From Lachnospiraceae bacterium (GTDB taxonomy: Bacteria; Bacillota; Clostridia; Lachnospirales; Lachnospiraceae): a stretch of 38,262 nt of DNA. The position numbers and the translations under genes were made by a program. Within the stretch, counting starts at the first letter, position 1; the number at the start of each line of letters is the position of its first letter. Shown piece by piece: positions 26,549-34,563 of the stretch. A model generated the notes under the pieces. The model saw only the letters and a program-made list of their open reading frames with translations. It was not told the origin of the DNA and made no database searches. Where the stretch lies: the NCBI GenBank assembly GCA_017538995.1, contig JAFYHV010000102.1, positions 1 through 38,262 of the forward strand. Direction: 5' to 3'.

Positions 26549-27697
26549 ATGACACAAGCAGAAACAGCCTTAAAACTTCATGAAGAGTGGCAGGGCAAAC
26601 TCGAAACCAAAAGCAAAGTAGAAGTAAAAACAAAGGAAGCACTTGCACTTGCGTACACTCCCGGTGTGGCAGAACCCTGCAAGGTAATTGCAAAAGATAA
26701 GGAAGCGGCTTACGTATATACGGGCAAGGCCAATACAGTAGCTGTTATTTCCGACGGTTCGGCAGTTTTGGGACTCGGAAATATCGGTGCGAGCGCAGGC
26801 ATTCCCGTTATGGAAGGAAAAGCAGTGCTTTTTAAAGAGTTTGGCGGTGTAAATGCCGTACCTCTCTGCATAGATACGCAGGATACCGAAGAGATAATTA
26901 AAACGGTTACTTATCTTGCACCCAACTTCGGCGGAATCAACCTCGAAGATATTTCCGCTCCGAGATGTTTCGAGATAGAAGAAAGACTTAAAGCAACACT
27001 TGATATTCCGGTTTTCCATGACGATCAGCACGGAACCGCAATCGTTGTTCTGGCAGGTCTTATCAATGCTTTAAAGGTTACGAAAAAGAATAAAGAAGAG
27101 TGTAAAGTGGTTGTTAACGGTGCAGGCAGTGCAGGTATCGCAATCACAAAACTTCTTTTAAGATACGGATTTAAGAATGTCACCATGTGCGACAAACTGG
27201 GTATCATTTCAAAGGATTATCCCAATCTTAACTGGATGCAGGAAAAGATGGCGGAAGTTACCAACCTTGAAGGTGCAAACGGTACTCTGGCAGATGCCTT
27301 AAAGGGTGCGGATGTATTTGTAGGTGTAAGTGCTCCGAACATTGTATCCGCAGAAATGGTTCAGTCAATGAACAAGGACGCAATCATTTTTGCAATGGCA
27401 AATCCCGTTCCTGAAATTATGCCCGATGTGGCTAAGGCTGCAGGTGCTAAGGTAGTTGGTACCGGAAGATCTGATTTTCCTAATCAGGTTAACAATGTTA
27501 TTGCTTTCCCGGGTATCTTTAAGGGTGCGCTTGAAGGCAGGGCAAAACAGATAACCGAGGAAATGAAACTTGCTGCAGCAACAGCTATTGCAGGTCTTAT
27601 ACCCGAAGATGAATTAAACGAAGACAATATTATTGTTCCGCCTTTCCATCCTACAGTTGCAAGCGTGGTATGCGAGGCAGTAAAGAACAACATTTAA
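26549..27697 (+). CDS. NAD(P)-dependent malic enzyme
   Basis: Oxidative decarboxylation of malate to pyruvate. The 382-residue length is that of the short bacterial type without phosphotransacetylase domain. Motifs are [13 protein letters not shown] with the catalytic tyrosine, [48 protein letters not shown] and the nucleotide-binding [14 protein letters not shown]. Two ATG codons lie 6 bases apart; the second (26549) is chosen because it is 8 bases from GAGG, while the first (26543) is only 2. Gap to hslO is 60 bases without a clear promoter. Confidence 0.92.
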   Translation: MTQAETALKLHEEWQGKLETKSKVEVKTKEALALAYTPGVAEPCKVIAKDKEAAYVYTGKANTVAVISDGSAVLGLGNIGASAGIPVMEGKAVLFKEFGGVNAVPLCIDTQDTEEIIKTVTYLAPNFGGINLEDISAPRCFEIEERLKATLDIPVFHDDQHGTAIVVLAGLINALKVTKKNKEECKVVVNGAGSAGIAITKLLLRYGFKNVTMCDKLGIISKDYPNLNWMQEKMAEVTNLEGANGTLADALKGADVFVGVSAPNIVSAEMVQSMNKDAIIFAMANPVPEIMPDVAKAAGAKVVGTGRSDFPNQVNNVIAFPGIFKGALEGRAKQITEEMKLAAATAIAGLIPEDELNEDNIIVPPFHPTVASVVCEAVKNNI

Positions 27698-27710
27698 TGC
27701 AGGGGATTTT

Positions 27711-28226
27711 ATGAATTACAATTCCGATACATTATACAAACTGATGATTTTGTATATGTTAAAATCGGCGGCAGAACCTTTGACCTTATTACAGATAAGC
27801 ACGTTTTTCGTCGAAAAGGAATATACGGATTTTCTGAAGATTCAGGGGCATGTAAAAGCTCTCGAAGATCAGAATTTCCTGGCCGTCAAAGAAAATCACA
27901 ATAAAACACTTATCTCCATTACCGAAGAAGGAATGGAGTCTCTTCAGTATTTTTTGGGAGATATAAGTTCCGAGATTAAATGTGACATTCAGGAATATCT
28001 GAAAGTCAATTCTACGGAATTAAGAAGAGAAGCATCCATCGTTTCGGACTATTACAAGAATCAGTACGGCGAGTATGAGGCAATTCTCTGGGCAAAAGAC
28101 AGAGATACCGAACTTTGTACGATTAAGATGACGGTACCGAGCGAAAAAATGGCTGCCGCAATCTGCGATAACTGGCAGGAAAAAAATCAGGAGATTTATC
28201 AGTTCTTAACTGAAAATCTTTTCTAA
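27711..28226 (+). CDS. DUF4364 family protein (winged-helix-like)
   Basis: A 171-residue protein of a family found mainly in Clostridia. The N-terminal 75 residues look like a winged helix (LYKLMILYMLKSAAEPLTL, LQISTFFVEKEYTDFLKIQGHVKALEDQNFL, ITEEG). The C-terminal half starts with LRREASIVSDYYK and is mixed alpha/beta. It may be a transcription regulator, but no target is known. GGGGATTTT precedes the ATG, 13 bases after the malic enzyme. Confidence 0.8.
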   Translation: MNYNSDTLYKLMILYMLKSAAEPLTLLQISTFFVEKEYTDFLKIQGHVKALEDQNFLAVKENHNKTLISITEEGMESLQYFLGDISSEIKCDIQEYLKVNSTELRREASIVSDYYKNQYGEYEAILWAKDRDTELCTIKMTVPSEKMAAAICDNWQEKNQEIYQFLTENLF

Positions 28227-28250
28227 AATAATTATGGACGGGGAATAGAA

Positions 28251-29579
28251 ATGGCCGACAGGAGAAGAAAAAGAAAAAAGAAAAAATCCAATTCCGTATA
28301 TAAGGTCGTAGCCGCAGCCGTAGGTGTCTGCATGGTAGCGTTAATAGGTCTTCTTGCTGCTTATTTTATCAGCAATATTGATTTTAATTTCAATGAAAAG
28401 ACACCCGGTACAATTGCCGAAGTTAAGATACTTCCGACATACGAAGCAGCCGTAACACCGACAGAATGGGCAGAACTTGAAAAGAATGTGCCTGTGGAAA
28501 TAAGCCAGAACCTTCAGATAATGATGGTCGGCGATATGCTTATGCACCTTAATGTTACGCAGTCAGGTTTTAAGGATGACGGTACAAAGAATTACGATCA
28601 TCTTTTTGAAAGAATTTTGCCCGATATTCAGGCGGCTGATATCAGAATCGTCAACGAAGAGATAGTATTTGCCGGCGAAGATATGGGCTTTTCCGGATAT
28701 CCGATGTTTAATACCGCAGAGGAAGTTGGCGATGCCGAAGCAAAGGCAGGCTTTAACGTAATTCTTCATGCGACCAACCATACCATGGATAAATGGAAAC
28801 AGGGTCTTATGAACACCATTAATTTCTGGAAAAAATATCCCGACATTATGGTGCTCGGCGTAAACGAAACCAAGGAGCAGCAGGATGAAATTACCGTTTT
28901 TGAAAAGAACGGAATGAAGATTGCGCTTCTTAACTATACATACGGACTTAACGGAATGCCTCAGCCCGACGATATGCCTTTTGCAGTCAATCTGATTGAT
29001 GCCGATTTAATGGACAGAAATATCAAAAAGGCTCATGAAGTGGCAGATTTCGTTGTAGTTTTAATCCACTGGGGCAACGAGTATCAGCTTTTTGCATCAA
29101 ACGATCAGAAGTACTGGTGCAACTGGTTTCTTGAAAGAGACGTGGATCTGATAATCGGTGCGCATCCTCATGTTATTCAGCCCATAGAATGGTATACAGA
29201 CCCTAACGATGGTGACGAAATGCTTGTTTACTATTCGCTCGGCAATTATGTTACAGGTACCAGAGCAGTCAGAGCAGGCGTATACGAGCAGGCTGTAGGC
29301 GGTATGGCAAAAGTCGAACTTACCAAGAATGCACAGGGTGAAGTTGTTATCTCAAGATACGGCGTTGAACCTCTTGTAGCCAACATCGGTAAGGGCGGAT
29401 ATCAGAGTATTTACACTTGTCCTTTAAGTGAATATACTGAAGAGGAGAGGAAGAATACTATTCTTGCTTCAAACGACCCTACTTTCACAATAGAGAACTG
29501 CGAAAATCTTTGCGAGAAAGTCTGGGGCGATTTGTATAATAAAGGTGAGAAGGAAACCTGGATAACAAAAGAGTATTAG
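28251..29579 (+). CDS. CapA/PgsA-like membrane-anchored metallophosphatase family protein
   Basis: The 442-residue protein begins with a very basic segment (RRRKRKKKKS), then one membrane helix (about 18-42), and an extracellular CapA domain from about residue 88. Family motifs are MVGDMLMHLNVT, IVNEEIVF, FNVILHATNHTMDKW, VVLIHWGNEYQ, LIIGAHPHVIQPIEWY and VYYSLGNYV. The family is related to calcineurin-like phosphoesterases and includes the poly-gamma-glutamate proteins CapA and PgsA; no pgsB or pgsC is nearby, so capsule synthesis cannot be claimed. Substrate unknown. Confidence 0.85.
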   Translation: MADRRRKRKKKKSNSVYKVVAAAVGVCMVALIGLLAAYFISNIDFNFNEKTPGTIAEVKILPTYEAAVTPTEWAELEKNVPVEISQNLQIMMVGDMLMHLNVTQSGFKDDGTKNYDHLFERILPDIQAADIRIVNEEIVFAGEDMGFSGYPMFNTAEEVGDAEAKAGFNVILHATNHTMDKWKQGLMNTINFWKKYPDIMVLGVNETKEQQDEITVFEKNGMKIALLNYTYGLNGMPQPDDMPFAVNLIDADLMDRNIKKAHEVADFVVVLIHWGNEYQLFASNDQKYWCNWFLERDVDLIIGAHPHVIQPIEWYTDPNDGDEMLVYYSLGNYVTGTRAVRAGVYEQAVGGMAKVELTKNAQGEVVISRYGVEPLVANIGKGGYQSIYTCPLSEYTEEERKNTILASNDPTFTIENCENLCEKVWGDLYNKGEKETWITKEY

Positions 29580-29591
29580 GAGGGTTAAAAA

Positions 29592-30161
29592 ATGAGTGGT
29601 GAGAAAAAATCATCAAGATCGCCGTATTTGCTGATTTCGGCAATTGCATTTATTGTTCTCGGAATCGTAGTAATTGTGTTCAAGAGTACTATAGTAAAAG
29701 AAATTAATGATATTATCAAGTGGGTAGCAGTTGGAATACTTGGGGTTATTGCTATAGTAAATATTCTCTCGTTTGTGAAGAATACGAAAGAGAATATTAA
29801 AGAATTGATTATAGGAATTCTTTCTTTTTTAGCTGCAATTGTGTTGCTTATTTCAAATAATGTATTTCATATAGAATCTCTAGTGCTTTCAGTAATTGGA
29901 GTTATGCTTGGTCTTTATCTGATTGTAGAAGGTTTCTATAAACTTAAAGCTTCATTTAAAAGCAAAAAGAGCAGTGTTAAAGCTTGGTTTGTCCCGTTTA
30001 TTTTAGGAATATTAAGTATAGTATTTGGGGTAGGCTTTATCTATTGTTCAATCTTTTATTCAGCAAAAGCAACTGCGTATGTAGTTGTTGCTTTAGGAAT
30101 TTTATTTATCTATGCCGGCATTCAGAACATCGTTAATATGTTTTTTAACACCAAAGATTAA
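29592..30161 (+). CDS. DUF308/HdeD-like membrane protein
   Basis: A 189-residue protein with six predicted membrane helices arranged as repeated pairs (LLISAIAFIVLGIVVIVFKS, WVAVGILGVIAIVNILSF, IIGILSFLAAIVLLIS, VIGVMLGLYLIVEGFYKL, FVPFILGILSIVFGVGF, AYVVVALGILFIYAGI), which is the DUF308/HdeD pattern. Function unknown. AGGAGG lies just before the ATG. It ends the long run that starts with purL; no good terminator hairpin follows before the TPP promoter. Confidence 0.7.
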   Translation: MSGEKKSSRSPYLLISAIAFIVLGIVVIVFKSTIVKEINDIIKWVAVGILGVIAIVNILSFVKNTKENIKELIIGILSFLAAIVLLISNNVFHIESLVLSVIGVMLGLYLIVEGFYKLKASFKSKKSSVKAWFVPFILGILSIVFGVGFIYCSIFYSAKATAYVVVALGILFIYAGIQNIVNMFFNTKD

Positions 30162-30168
30162 TTTTTTC

Positions 30169-30197
30169 TTGCAAAAAAAATAATATAGTGATAGAGT
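30169..30197 (+). promoter_or_regulatory. Predicted promoter for the thiamin operon
   Basis: TTGCAA (30169-30174), a 17-base spacer and TAGAGT (30192-30197) with a TGA extension. RNA would begin near 30204, just before the riboswitch core. Confidence 0.5.
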
Positions 30198-30205
30198 ATT
30201 CGAAG

Positions 30206-30297
30206 ACAACAGGGGAGCTTGTAAAGGCAGGCTGAGAACGAGAGATACAGCTCGGACCCATAACCTGATTTGGATAATGCCAACGTAGGGATAGAAA
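30206..30297 (+). ncRNA. TPP (thiamin pyrophosphate) riboswitch
   Basis: The THI-box core is present: AGGGGAGCTT on the 5' side, GGCTGAGAACGAG, the ACCC of GGACCCATAACCTGA, GGATAATGCCAACG and GTAGGGA at the 3' side. It binds thiamin pyrophosphate and is followed by a terminator, so it should switch transcription of thiM-thiE-HAD-thiD-tenA off when TPP is plentiful. Confidence 0.95.
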
Positions 30298-30313
30298 TTG
30301 CTTTGATATTTTT

Positions 30314-30350
30314 AAGCAGATGTATCAAGAAGTTGGTATATCTGCTTTTT
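30314..30350 (+). terminator. Riboswitch-controlled Rho-independent terminator
   Basis: AAGCAGAT (30314-30321) pairs with ATCTGCTT (30340-30347), extended by flanking A-T pairs, and the stem runs into five T. A second AAGCAGAT at 30363-30370 can also pair with ATCTGCTT, giving an alternative structure after the terminator. Confidence 0.85.
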
Positions 30351-30408
30351 CTTATGTTTCTTAAGCAGATAAACCCAAACAAAGAATAATCACAAAGGAG
30401 ATTTATTT

Positions 30409-31230
30409 ATGTTAGGAGATTGCTTGGACAATGTGCGTAAAAACACGCCGTTGGTACACAACATCACAAATTATGTAACGGTTAACGATGTGGCAAATGT
30501 TTTGCTTGCCTCGGGAGGAAGTCCCATCATGTCGGACGAACCCGAAGATGTGGAAGATATAACTTCCATCTGCGGCGGTTTAAGCATAAATATCGGAACT
30601 CTTAACAAAAGCAGTATTGAGGGTATGTTTCTTGCAGGCAAAAAGGCAAATGAACTTAATCATCCTCTGCTTCTTGACCCTGTAGGCGCAGGTGCGTCAA
30701 AATTAAGAACAGAAACTGCCGTAAAACTTATGGATGAGGTAAATTTTACGGTAATAAGAGGAAATATATCAGAGATTAAAACTCTTGCACTTGGAAGCGG
30801 AACAACCAAAGGAGTTGATGCGGATGTGGCAGATGCTGTAAGTGAAGATAATCTTGATGCTGCAGTTAATTTTGTAAAGGATTTTGCAAAGAAGAGCGGA
30901 GCAGTCATTGCTGTTACCGGCGCCATCGACCTGGTAAGCGATGCTGATAAATGTTACGTTATAAGAAACGGACGTCCCGAAATGGGTAAAATTACCGGAA
31001 CAGGATGCCAGTTATCAGGCCTGATGACTGCTTATATTGTTGCAAACCCCGACAACCTTCTGGAAGCGGCCGCTGCATCTGTCTGCGCGATGGGACTTGC
31101 GGGAGAAATAGGATGGAATAATATGTTACCCGGTGACGGAAATTCAACATACAGAAACCGTATTATAGATGCCATTTACAATATGGATGCGGAAACTCTC
31201 GATAAGGGGGCAAAATATGAACTGCGATAA
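30409..31230 (+). CDS. thiM: Hydroxyethylthiazole kinase
   Basis: Phosphorylates the thiazole alcohol salvaged from the medium. The 273-residue ribokinase-fold protein has PLVHNITNYVTVNDVANVLL, GGSPIMSDEPEDVEDI, LLDPVGAGASKLR, VIRGNISEI, VTGAIDLVSD and the anion-hole/base motif ITGTGCQLSGL with the catalytic cysteine region GTGC. AAAGGAGAT precedes the ATG. It is the first gene under the TPP riboswitch and overlaps thiE by 14 bases. Confidence 0.95.
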   Translation: MLGDCLDNVRKNTPLVHNITNYVTVNDVANVLLASGGSPIMSDEPEDVEDITSICGGLSINIGTLNKSSIEGMFLAGKKANELNHPLLLDPVGAGASKLRTETAVKLMDEVNFTVIRGNISEIKTLALGSGTTKGVDADVADAVSEDNLDAAVNFVKDFAKKSGAVIAVTGAIDLVSDADKCYVIRNGRPEMGKITGTGCQLSGLMTAYIVANPDNLLEAAAASVCAMGLAGEIGWNNMLPGDGNSTYRNRIIDAIYNMDAETLDKGAKYELR

Positions 31231-31864
31231 AAAAGATCTGCTTCTCTACGCTGTAACGGACCGCCACTGGCTTGACGGAAGAAGTCTTAAGGACGTCGTA
31301 AAAGAAAGCCTCGACGGAGGCGTAACTTTTGTGCAGCTTCGCGAAAAAACGCTTGAAGATGATAAATTTCTTGAGGAAGCCCTGGAATTAAAGGAGCTTT
31401 GCAGGGAATACAAAGTGCCTTTTGTAATCAATGACAATGTGGATATTGCGCTTGCGATGGATGCGGACGGAGTTCATGTCGGCCAGAGCGATATGGAAGC
31501 GGGAAATGTCAGAGCAAAATTAGGATCTGATAAAATAATAGGTGTTTCCGCACAAACCGTTGAACAGGCTGTTTTAGCCGAGCAGAGAGGAGCGGATTAT
31601 CTGGGAGTGGGAGCGGTATTTCCCACGGGCTCCAAGGATGATGCGGTAGAAGTATCACACGAAACCCTTAAGGCAATATGCGAAGCGGTATCAATACCCG
31701 TAATCGCAATAGGCGGAATAAGCGTTAACAACGTAAAAGAACTAACGGGAAGCGGTATAGTCGGGATAGCTGTTATCAGCGCAATTTATGCGGCTGAAGA
31801 TATTAAAAAAGCAACAGAGGATTTAAAGGCGGAAACGGCCCGTGCCGTGGATGCGGAGTATTAA
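31217..31864 (+). CDS. thiE: Thiamin-phosphate synthase
   Basis: Joins HMP pyrophosphate and thiazole phosphate to thiamin phosphate. The ATG at 31217 has GGGGG 7 bases upstream; the earlier in-frame ATG at 31169 lies deep in thiM without a site. The 215-residue TIM barrel has LYAVTDRHWLDGR, VTFVQLREKTLEDDKF, VINDNVDIALAMDADGVHVGQSDM, ADYLGVGAVFPTGSKDDA and the phosphate-binding IPVIAIGGISVNNV. Confidence 0.95.
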   Translation: MNCDKKDLLLYAVTDRHWLDGRSLKDVVKESLDGGVTFVQLREKTLEDDKFLEEALELKELCREYKVPFVINDNVDIALAMDADGVHVGQSDMEAGNVRAKLGSDKIIGVSAQTVEQAVLAEQRGADYLGVGAVFPTGSKDDAVEVSHETLKAICEAVSIPVIAIGGISVNNVKELTGSGIVGIAVISAIYAAEDIKKATEDLKAETARAVDAEY

Positions 31865-31892
31865 TTCGTTAAAACGTTTTTTGGAGAAAAGA

Positions 31893-32552
31893 ATGATTAA
31901 AGGATGCATATTTGATATAGACGGAGTATTGCTTGATTCCATGGGAATCTGGGACGATCTGGGAGCAAGGTATTTAAGAAGCCTTGGAAAGATCCCCGAA
32001 GAAGGATTAAATACAATTCTTTTTTCAATGAGCATGGAACAGGGAGCGGAGTATCTTAAAAACAAATATGAATTAAGTCAGAGCGTCAGCGAAATTACGG
32101 ACGGGCTGGGAAAGATGCTCGAAGATTATTACTTTTATGAGGTATCCTCCAAACAGGGAGCCAAAGAAGTATTGGAATTTCTAAAATCCAAAAATATTAG
32201 AATGGCTGCAGCGACCTCTAGCCCGAGAGAGCATATCGAAAAAGCGTTACTAAGAAACGGACTGCTTGAATATATTGAAAAAATATATACAACAAGCGAA
32301 GTGGGAATAAGCAAACATTCGCCTGAAATTTATTATCTTGCCGCGGATTTTCTTAAAACCAAACCTGAAGAAACGCTTGTTTTCGAAGATTCTCTGTATG
32401 CCTTAAAAACTGCTAAAGAAGCAGGGTTTGTAAGCATCGGGGTTTATGATGAGAAGGGCGAGAGCAATCAGGAGGGTCTTAAAAGTCTGGCGGATATTTA
32501 TTTAACGAGCCTTGGTGATTTTATCCGCATGTCTGAAAAACTGTTTAATTAA
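31893..32552 (+). CDS. HAD-family phosphatase in the thiamin operon
   Basis: A 219-residue HAD hydrolase with the nucleophile motif FDIDGVLLDSMGIW, motif II AAATSSPREHIE, the lysine in GISKHSPEIYY and motif III VFEDSLYALKTAKEAGF, and a helical cap between, as in beta-phosphoglucomutase-type enzymes. TTGGAGA precedes the ATG at 31893; an upstream ATG at 31842 lies inside thiE. Its place between thiE and thiD under the TPP riboswitch suggests it acts on a thiamin-pathway phosphate, such as thiamin monophosphate or a damaged intermediate. That is inference from context. Confidence 0.82.
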   Translation: MIKGCIFDIDGVLLDSMGIWDDLGARYLRSLGKIPEEGLNTILFSMSMEQGAEYLKNKYELSQSVSEITDGLGKMLEDYYFYEVSSKQGAKEVLEFLKSKNIRMAAATSSPREHIEKALLRNGLLEYIEKIYTTSEVGISKHSPEIYYLAADFLKTKPEETLVFEDSLYALKTAKEAGFVSIGVYDEKGESNQEGLKSLADIYLTSLGDFIRMSEKLFN

Positions 32553-32563
32553 ATTTCGAAAGA

Positions 32564-32617
32564 ATATGTGAAAACATATCAATCAGCGGCAGATCGGGGG
32601 CACCACCTTTTGTCGCT
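32564..32617 (+). other. Two hairpins between the HAD gene and thiD
   Basis: ATATGT-GAAA-ACATAT (32564-32579) is a 6-pair stem with a GNRA-type loop. AGCGGCA (32585-32591) pairs with TGTCGCT (32611-32617), counting one G-U pair, around a G/C-rich loop. No U-run follows, so they are not typical terminators; RNA processing or stability sites are possible. The 101-base gap is the largest in the operon. Confidence 0.35.
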
Positions 32618-32653
32618 ATAAAAAATTAATGCTAAAGAAAGAAGGTAAAGACT

Positions 32654-33436
32654 ATGAACACAGCATTAACAATCGCAGGAAGCGATTCCTGCGGAGGCGC
32701 CGGTATACAGGCAGATATCAAGACAATGACGGCTAACGGCGTATACGCCATGTCAGTCATCACTGCATTAACTGCACAGAATACTACCGGCGTTACAGGA
32801 ATAATGGAGGTAACGCCGGAATTTTTATCCCTTCAGCTTGAAGCTGTATTTACGGATATTTATCCCGATGCAGTCAAAACGGGAATGGTATCATCCAGCG
32901 AACTTATCAAAACCATTTCGAAAACACTTAAAAAGTACAATGCAAAAAACATTGTTGTCGATCCGGTAATGGTGGCAACAAGCGGAGCAAAGCTGATAAG
33001 CGACGAAGCCATTGAAATTTTAAAGGCAGAGTTACTGCCTCTGGCTACGGTTATTACGCCCAATATTCCGGAAGCCGAAGTACTGTCTGAAATGAAAATT
33101 GAAGACGAAGAAGGCATGATTGCAGCAGCAAAAGCAATATATGAAAAGTATAAATGCAATGTTCTTTTAAAAGGCGGCCATCAGATAAACGATGCCAACG
33201 ATTTATTGTATCGTGAGGGAGGATATATATGGTTTAAGGGTAAAAGAATCGACAATCCCAATACTCACGGTACCGGCTGTACGCTTTCATCTGCGATAGC
33301 ATCCAATTTAGCCAAGGGAGAAAGCCTTGACGATGCTGTTAAACATGCAAAGGATTATATTTCCGGAGCGCTCGCTTATATGCTTGATTTAGGCAGGGGA
33401 AGCGGACCTCTGGCGCATTGCTACAATATTTTATAG
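32654..33436 (+). CDS. thiD: Hydroxymethylpyrimidine (phosphate) kinase
   Basis: Phosphorylates HMP twice to HMP pyrophosphate. The 260-residue ribokinase-fold protein has [20 protein letters not shown] at the N-terminus, [51 protein letters not shown] and the catalytic [25 protein letters not shown] precedes the ATG. Confidence 0.95.
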   Translation: MNTALTIAGSDSCGGAGIQADIKTMTANGVYAMSVITALTAQNTTGVTGIMEVTPEFLSLQLEAVFTDIYPDAVKTGMVSSSELIKTISKTLKKYNAKNIVVDPVMVATSGAKLISDEAIEILKAELLPLATVITPNIPEAEVLSEMKIEDEEGMIAAAKAIYEKYKCNVLLKGGHQINDANDLLYREGGYIWFKGKRIDNPNTHGTGCTLSSAIASNLAKGESLDDAVKHAKDYISGALAYMLDLGRGSGPLAHCYNIL

Positions 33437-33464
33437 GCATTGGAATAAAAGAAGGAGAATAAAA

Positions 33465-34118
33465 ATGAAAATATCGGAAATATTATTTAATAACGTTAAA
33501 CCCCTCTGGGATGAGGCATCGGACAAGGAATTCGTGCTTCAGATGGCAAAAGGAAGTCTTAATCCGGAATGCTTTAAAAAATATATGATTCAGGATTATT
33601 TGTATCTTTATGATTATATTGACATTTTAAAAGATATAAAAGCCCTCTCAAACAACGTGGATATTACTTCGTTCATTGAAGCAATCATAAAAGAAGTGGA
33701 AGAAGAGTTAAAAAGAGTTCATGTTCCGAATATGGAGAATCTCGGAATAAAAGTTGATGAAATTACCAAATCGGATCAGAACGAAGTTTTCAAAAAATAT
33801 ATAGCTTACATGAAAACAAGCGTAAAAGAAAACGGATTGCATGCCGGAATAATCACACTCCTGCAATGTTCGTGGTGCTACGCATATATCGCGGAAAAAG
33901 TATCGGAAAAATACGCTGACACATTGCCGTCTTCAGCGTATAAAGAATGGTTTGATGCATATACATGTAAAGCTTACACGGATGCAAATCAGATATGGAT
34001 TGATACGGTAGACAGGGAATGTGCCGATATTGACAAATCCGAAATTGAAAAAATGGCAGAGATATTCACTGAATGTGCCAAGTATGAGAATAAAATCTGG
34101 GATACCATGATTAAATAA
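33465..34118 (+). CDS. tenA: TenA aminopyrimidine aminohydrolase (thiaminase II)
   Basis: Hydrolyses amino-HMP from degraded thiamin to HMP for salvage. The 217-residue all-helical protein has the active-site residues of TenA: Asp44 in IQDYLYLYDY, Cys135 in LLQCSWCYAYI and Glu208 in AKYENKIWD. AAGGAG precedes the ATG. It is the last gene of the salvage operon; no thiC, thiG or thiS is here, so this operon recycles or imports precursors rather than making them from scratch. Confidence 0.9.
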   Translation: MKISEILFNNVKPLWDEASDKEFVLQMAKGSLNPECFKKYMIQDYLYLYDYIDILKDIKALSNNVDITSFIEAIIKEVEEELKRVHVPNMENLGIKVDEITKSDQNEVFKKYIAYMKTSVKENGLHAGIITLLQCSWCYAYIAEKVSEKYADTLPSSAYKEWFDAYTCKAYTDANQIWIDTVDRECADIDKSEIEKMAEIFTECAKYENKIWDTMIK

Positions 34119-34135
34119 TCATCAAACTATGAAGT

Positions 34136-34177
34136 ACTAAAGAGCCGACAATATAAGAAGCCGGCTCCTTAGTTTTA
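34136..34177 (+). terminator. Terminator of the thiamin operon
   Basis: ACTAAAGAGCCG (34136-34147) pairs with CGGCTCCTTAGT (34162-34173) with one internal mismatch, followed by TTTAT. Confidence 0.8.
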
Positions 34178-34179
34178 TC

Positions 34180-34208
34180 TTGACAATAAAGGGCGCTTGC
34201 GATAAAAT
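34180..34208 (+). promoter_or_regulatory. Strong promoter for the tRNA-Arg gene
   Basis: A perfect TTGACA (34180-34185), a 17-base spacer and TAAAAT (34203-34208). RNA would begin about 12 bases before the tRNA. Confidence 0.85.
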
Positions 34209-34227
34209 ATCATTTGCGTTTAAAAAT

Positions 34228-34301
34228 GTGCATTTAGCTCAGCTGGATAGAGCGTTTGGCTACGGACCAAAAGGTCGGGGGTTCGAATCCTCTAATGCAC
34301 G
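34228..34301 (+). tRNA. tRNA-Arg (anticodon ACG)
   Basis: A complete cloverleaf can be drawn: acceptor GTGCATT/AATGCAC, D arm GCTC-AGCTGGATA-GAGC, anticodon stem TTTGG/CCAAA with loop CTACGGA (anticodon ACG), variable loop AGGTC, T arm GGGGG-TTCGAAT-CCTCT with G-U pairs, and discriminator G. The 3' CCA is not encoded. ACG would be read as inosine to decode CGU, CGC and CGA. Confidence 0.96.
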
Positions 34302-34308
34302 GGTAAAG

Positions 34309-34340
34309 AAAAAGCGACAGGAAAACCTGTCGCTTTTTTC
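34309..34340 (+). terminator. Terminator after tRNA-Arg
   Basis: AAAAAGCGACAGG (34309-34321), loop AAAA, CCTGTCGCTTTTTT (34326-34339): a long perfect stem running into the U-tract. Confidence 0.92.
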
Positions 34341-34470
34341 TTTAGCCGGCATCTCGACTTCGCCCCGGGGTTCGAAGTCTCGCCTGCCGGCTCGGTCGGC
34401 TCGCAAACGTGTCGTCCACTGGACGACGCTCGCCCTCTAATGCACGTATATCTTACGCGCGGGGTTCGAT
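34341..34470. repeat. GC-rich palindromic block with tRNA 3'-end copies
   Basis: Bases 34341-34440 contain 65 G or C in 100, far above the surroundings. AGCCGGCA (34344-34351) pairs with TGCCGGCT (34385-34392), and inside it GACTTCG (34356-34362) with CGAAGTC (34373-34379) around CCCCGGGG. GTCGTCC-ACT-GGACGAC (34411-34427) is a second perfect hairpin. CCTCTAATGCACG at 34434-34446 is identical to the last 13 bases of tRNA-Arg (34289-34301), and the T-loop word GGGGTTCGA recurs at 34367 and 34461. No gene is supported in the 34302-34563 interval; it looks like tRNA-derived debris or a small palindromic element. Confidence 0.7.
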
Positions 34471-34479
34471 GTGAAAAAT

Positions 34480-34513
34480 AAAAGAGTGATGCCAGGGGAG
34501 CATCACTCTTTTT
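34480..34513. terminator. Bidirectional terminator below the vWA gene
   Basis: AAAGAGTGATGC (34481-34492) and GCATCACTCTTT (34500-34511) form a perfect 12-pair stem with a 7-base loop. T-runs follow on both strands. It ends the minus-strand vWA gene and guards against read-through from the tRNA side. Confidence 0.88.
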
Positions 34514-34563
34514 GGAAAGGGGAACGATTGTCGTTCGTATATAATCACAGTCGAAGCAGGAGA

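Noticed and set aside
34344-34392. Second tRNA gene suggested by acceptor-like and T-loop-like pieces
   Set aside because: Only 49 bases, no anticodon arm or D arm, and the T loop lacks the conserved C61; it can only be a tRNA-like remnant or palindrome.
34180-34440. An 86-codon frame spanning the tRNA-Arg gene and the palindromic block
   Set aside because: It translates the tRNA, its promoter and its terminator; no ribosome site, and the GC-rich part explains the lack of stops.
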